Source: Gammaproteobacteria bacterium
GTDB taxonomy: Bacteria; Pseudomonadota; Gammaproteobacteria; Steroidobacterales; Steroidobacteraceae
NCBI GenBank assembly: GCA_020846815.1
Contig: JADLDF010000403.1
Span: 1 to 7,521, forward strand
Length of the DNA: 7,521 nucleotides
Direction of reading: 5' to 3'
The notes beneath the pieces are model-generated. The model ran no database searches. It saw only the letters and a program-made list of their open reading frames with translations, and was not told where the DNA came from. Made by a program: the position numbers and the translations under genes. Of this stretch, positions 6,364 through 7,521 are shown in pieces (positions within the stretch are counted from its first letter, which is position 1; every line of letters begins with the position of its first letter).

Positions 6364-6974
6364 TGCCGACGCGAGCCTTGTTTCCGACCCTGGTCTATGA
6401 AGCGCCGCTGCAGCGCACCGGCTTGGCCGAGCTGAACCGCCGCCTGCTGCGCGAGTGCCTGCAGCTCGAGGCCGACGACGATGCCGGCCGCCGCTGGTCG
6501 GCGCGCAACTATCCCGGCGGCTATACCTCGTATGGCTCGCAGTGCCGCATGCACACCGTCTCGCCGACCTTCGAGCGTCTCGGCCGTGTGCTGGCGCGCC
6601 ATGTTCGCGCCTATGCGCGCGCGCTGGAGCTCGATCTCGACGGGCGCGAGCTGGCCATGACCGATTGCTGGGTCAACGTCATGCCGCGGCACGTCGTGCA
6701 CGGCCTGCACCTGCATCCGCTGTCGACGATCAGCGGCACCTACTATGTCCGCACGCCCCCAGGCGTCCCGGGCCTGAAGCTCGAGGATCCGCGGCTCGAC
6801 CGTTTCATGGCGGCTCCGCCGCGACGCATCGGCGCCCGCGCCCAGCCCTGGGTGACGCTGCCGGCGCGCGCCGGGCGGCTGATCCTGTTCGAGAGCTGGC
6901 TGCGCCACGAGGTACCGGCGAACCCGGTCGCGGCGCCGCGCGTCAGCATCAGCTTCAACTTCGGCTGGTTTTGA
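6363..6974 (+). CDS. TIGR02466 / 2OG-FeII_Oxy_5-type putative 2-oxoglutarate Fe(II) oxygenase
   Basis: A 203-residue predicted cytoplasmic protein, full length for this family. It opens with FPTLVYEAPL (7-16), typical of the group, and shows the core signature from WVNVMPRH (103-110) through HLHPLSTISGTYYV (116-129). The C-terminal FESWLRHEVPANP (176-188) ends with RVSISFNF (193-200). By analogy with the double-stranded beta-helix dioxygenases, His116/His118 and His182 are candidate iron ligands and Arg193 would hold 2-oxoglutarate. An HxH stands where many relatives of the superfamily have HxD. The substrate is unknown; related enzymes hydroxylate proteins or small molecules. An in-frame TTG at 6312 would add 17 residues lacking family character, so the ATG is chosen. 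The HD hydrolase gene follows within 2-23 nt, suggesting one transcript. Confidence 0.85.
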   Translation: MPTRALFPTLVYEAPLQRTGLAELNRRLLRECLQLEADDDAGRRWSARNYPGGYTSYGSQCRMHTVSPTFERLGRVLARHVRAYARALELDLDGRELAMTDCWVNVMPRHVVHGLHLHPLSTISGTYYVRTPPGVPGLKLEDPRLDRFMAAPPRRIGARAQPWVTLPARAGRLILFESWLRHEVPANPVAAPRVSISFNFGWF

Positions 6975-6997
6975 CTGTGGCCCGCGGCCTCACCGGC

Positions 6998-7521
6998 ATG
7001 GCGGGCGAGGGGCGCGGCACCGGCCTGATCCTCGCGGCGCTGCGCTTCGCGGCCTGGAAGCATCGCGACCAGCGGCGCAAGGGGCCGGGCTCGGTGCCCT
7101 ACGTCAACCATCCGATCGAGCTGGCGAACGTGCTGTGGTTCGAAGGCCGCGTGCGCGACCCGGTGACGATTGCCGCGGCCATCCTGCACGACACCATCGA
7201 GGACACCGAGACCACGGCCGACGAGCTGCGCGGCGCTTTCGGTGCCGCGGTCGCCGAGGTGGTCCAGGAGGTCACCGACGTCACCTGGCTGCGCAAGCAG
7301 GCGCGCAAGAAGCTGCAGGTCGCGCGGGCCGCGGGCTCCTCGCGCCGCGCGCGGCTGATCAAGCTCGCCGACAAGATCTGCAACCTGCGCGACATCAAGG
7401 CACATCCGCCGCGCGACTGGTCGATCGAGCGCCGCCGCGAGTACTTCGACTGGGCGCGCTCGGTCGTCGACGAGATCCGCGGCACCAATGCGCACCTGGA
7501 GCGCAAGTTCGACGACGTCTA
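6998..7521 (+). CDS. MESH1-like HD-domain (p)ppGpp hydrolase, single-domain (3' end at or beyond right edge)
   Basis: A 174-residue reading frame runs to the edge; the next codon begins TA, so the gene ends right there or continues with Tyr. It matches the hydrolase domain of RelA/SpoT proteins and the small alarmone hydrolase MESH1, which removes the 3'-pyrophosphate of (p)ppGpp. Visible landmarks are NHP (His38, metal ligand), AAILHDTIEDTETT with His64-Asp65 (metal) and Glu68-Asp69 (catalytic), FGAAVAEVVQEVTD (81-94), ARKKLQVARAA (102-112) and IKLADKICNLRD (121-132) with Asp125 (metal) and Asn129. All hydrolase residues are present with the spacing seen in MESH1 (about 179 aa). There is no room for a synthetase or TGS/ACT region if the gene stops near the edge. 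The ATG at 6998 is taken as start; an in-frame GTG at 6977 is an alternative only 2 nt after the oxygenase stop. Neither has a good ribosome binding site, so translational coupling is likely. MESH1 can also act as an NADPH phosphatase. Confidence 0.88.
   Translation, partial: MAGEGRGTGLILAALRFAAWKHRDQRRKGPGSVPYVNHPIELANVLWFEGRVRDPVTIAAAILHDTIEDTETTADELRGAFGAAVAEVVQEVTDVTWLRKQARKKLQVARAAGSSRRARLIKLADKICNLRDIKAHPPRDWSIERRREYFDWARSVVDEIRGTNAHLERKFDDV

Noticed and set aside
5284..6435. Plus-strand frame of 383 codons opposite the methyltransferase
   Set aside because: It is antisense to a gene with clear motifs and a signal peptide; the composition is shadow-like.
6024..6908. Minus-strand frame of 294 codons opposite the oxygenase
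   Set aside because: It lies antisense to the conserved oxygenase motifs and has no recognisable domain.

Overview
The window is a GC-rich stretch of bacterial chromosome. Its gene content (GlyGly-CTERM-like secreted protease, AsmA-family protein, DUF2905, TIGR02466-type oxygenase, exported COG4798-type methyltransferase) fits a high-GC gammaproteobacterium of the Xanthomonadales/Steroidobacterales/Nevskiales kind. That placement is an inference from gene families and base composition. I see no phage, transposase, CRISPR or RNA gene.

Layout from left to right: (1) the start of a DUF2905 small membrane protein on the minus strand, cut by the left edge; (2) a roughly 400-base divergent intergenic region dominated by a degenerate hexanucleotide repeat that contains a perfect 30-bp tandem duplication; (3) on the plus strand, a secreted reprolysin-like (M12) zinc metalloprotease with two DUF11-like domains, a polyglycine tract and a C-terminal membrane anchor, then an unusual 65-residue tail that runs into a diverged 109-bp tandem repeat; (4) on the plus strand, an AsmA-family inner-membrane/periplasmic protein whose ribosome binding site lies just past the second repeat copy; (5) a short convergent junction with a stem-loop; (6) on the minus strand, an exported SAM-methyltransferase-fold protein; (7) a 335-base divergent region; (8) on the plus strand, a TIGR02466-type putative 2OG-Fe(II) oxygenase, probably leaderless, followed closely by (9) a MESH1-like HD-domain (p)ppGpp hydrolase that reaches the right edge.

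Three products are predicted to act at or outside the inner membrane (protease, AsmA, exported methyltransferase), but nothing shows that they form one pathway. The only likely operon is the oxygenase and HD hydrolase pair. I did not find a convincing new multi-gene system. The most unusual items are the two repeat structures, the repeat-encoded tail of the protease, the leaderless promoter arrangement, and the stand-alone alarmone-hydrolase-like gene next to an oxygenase.
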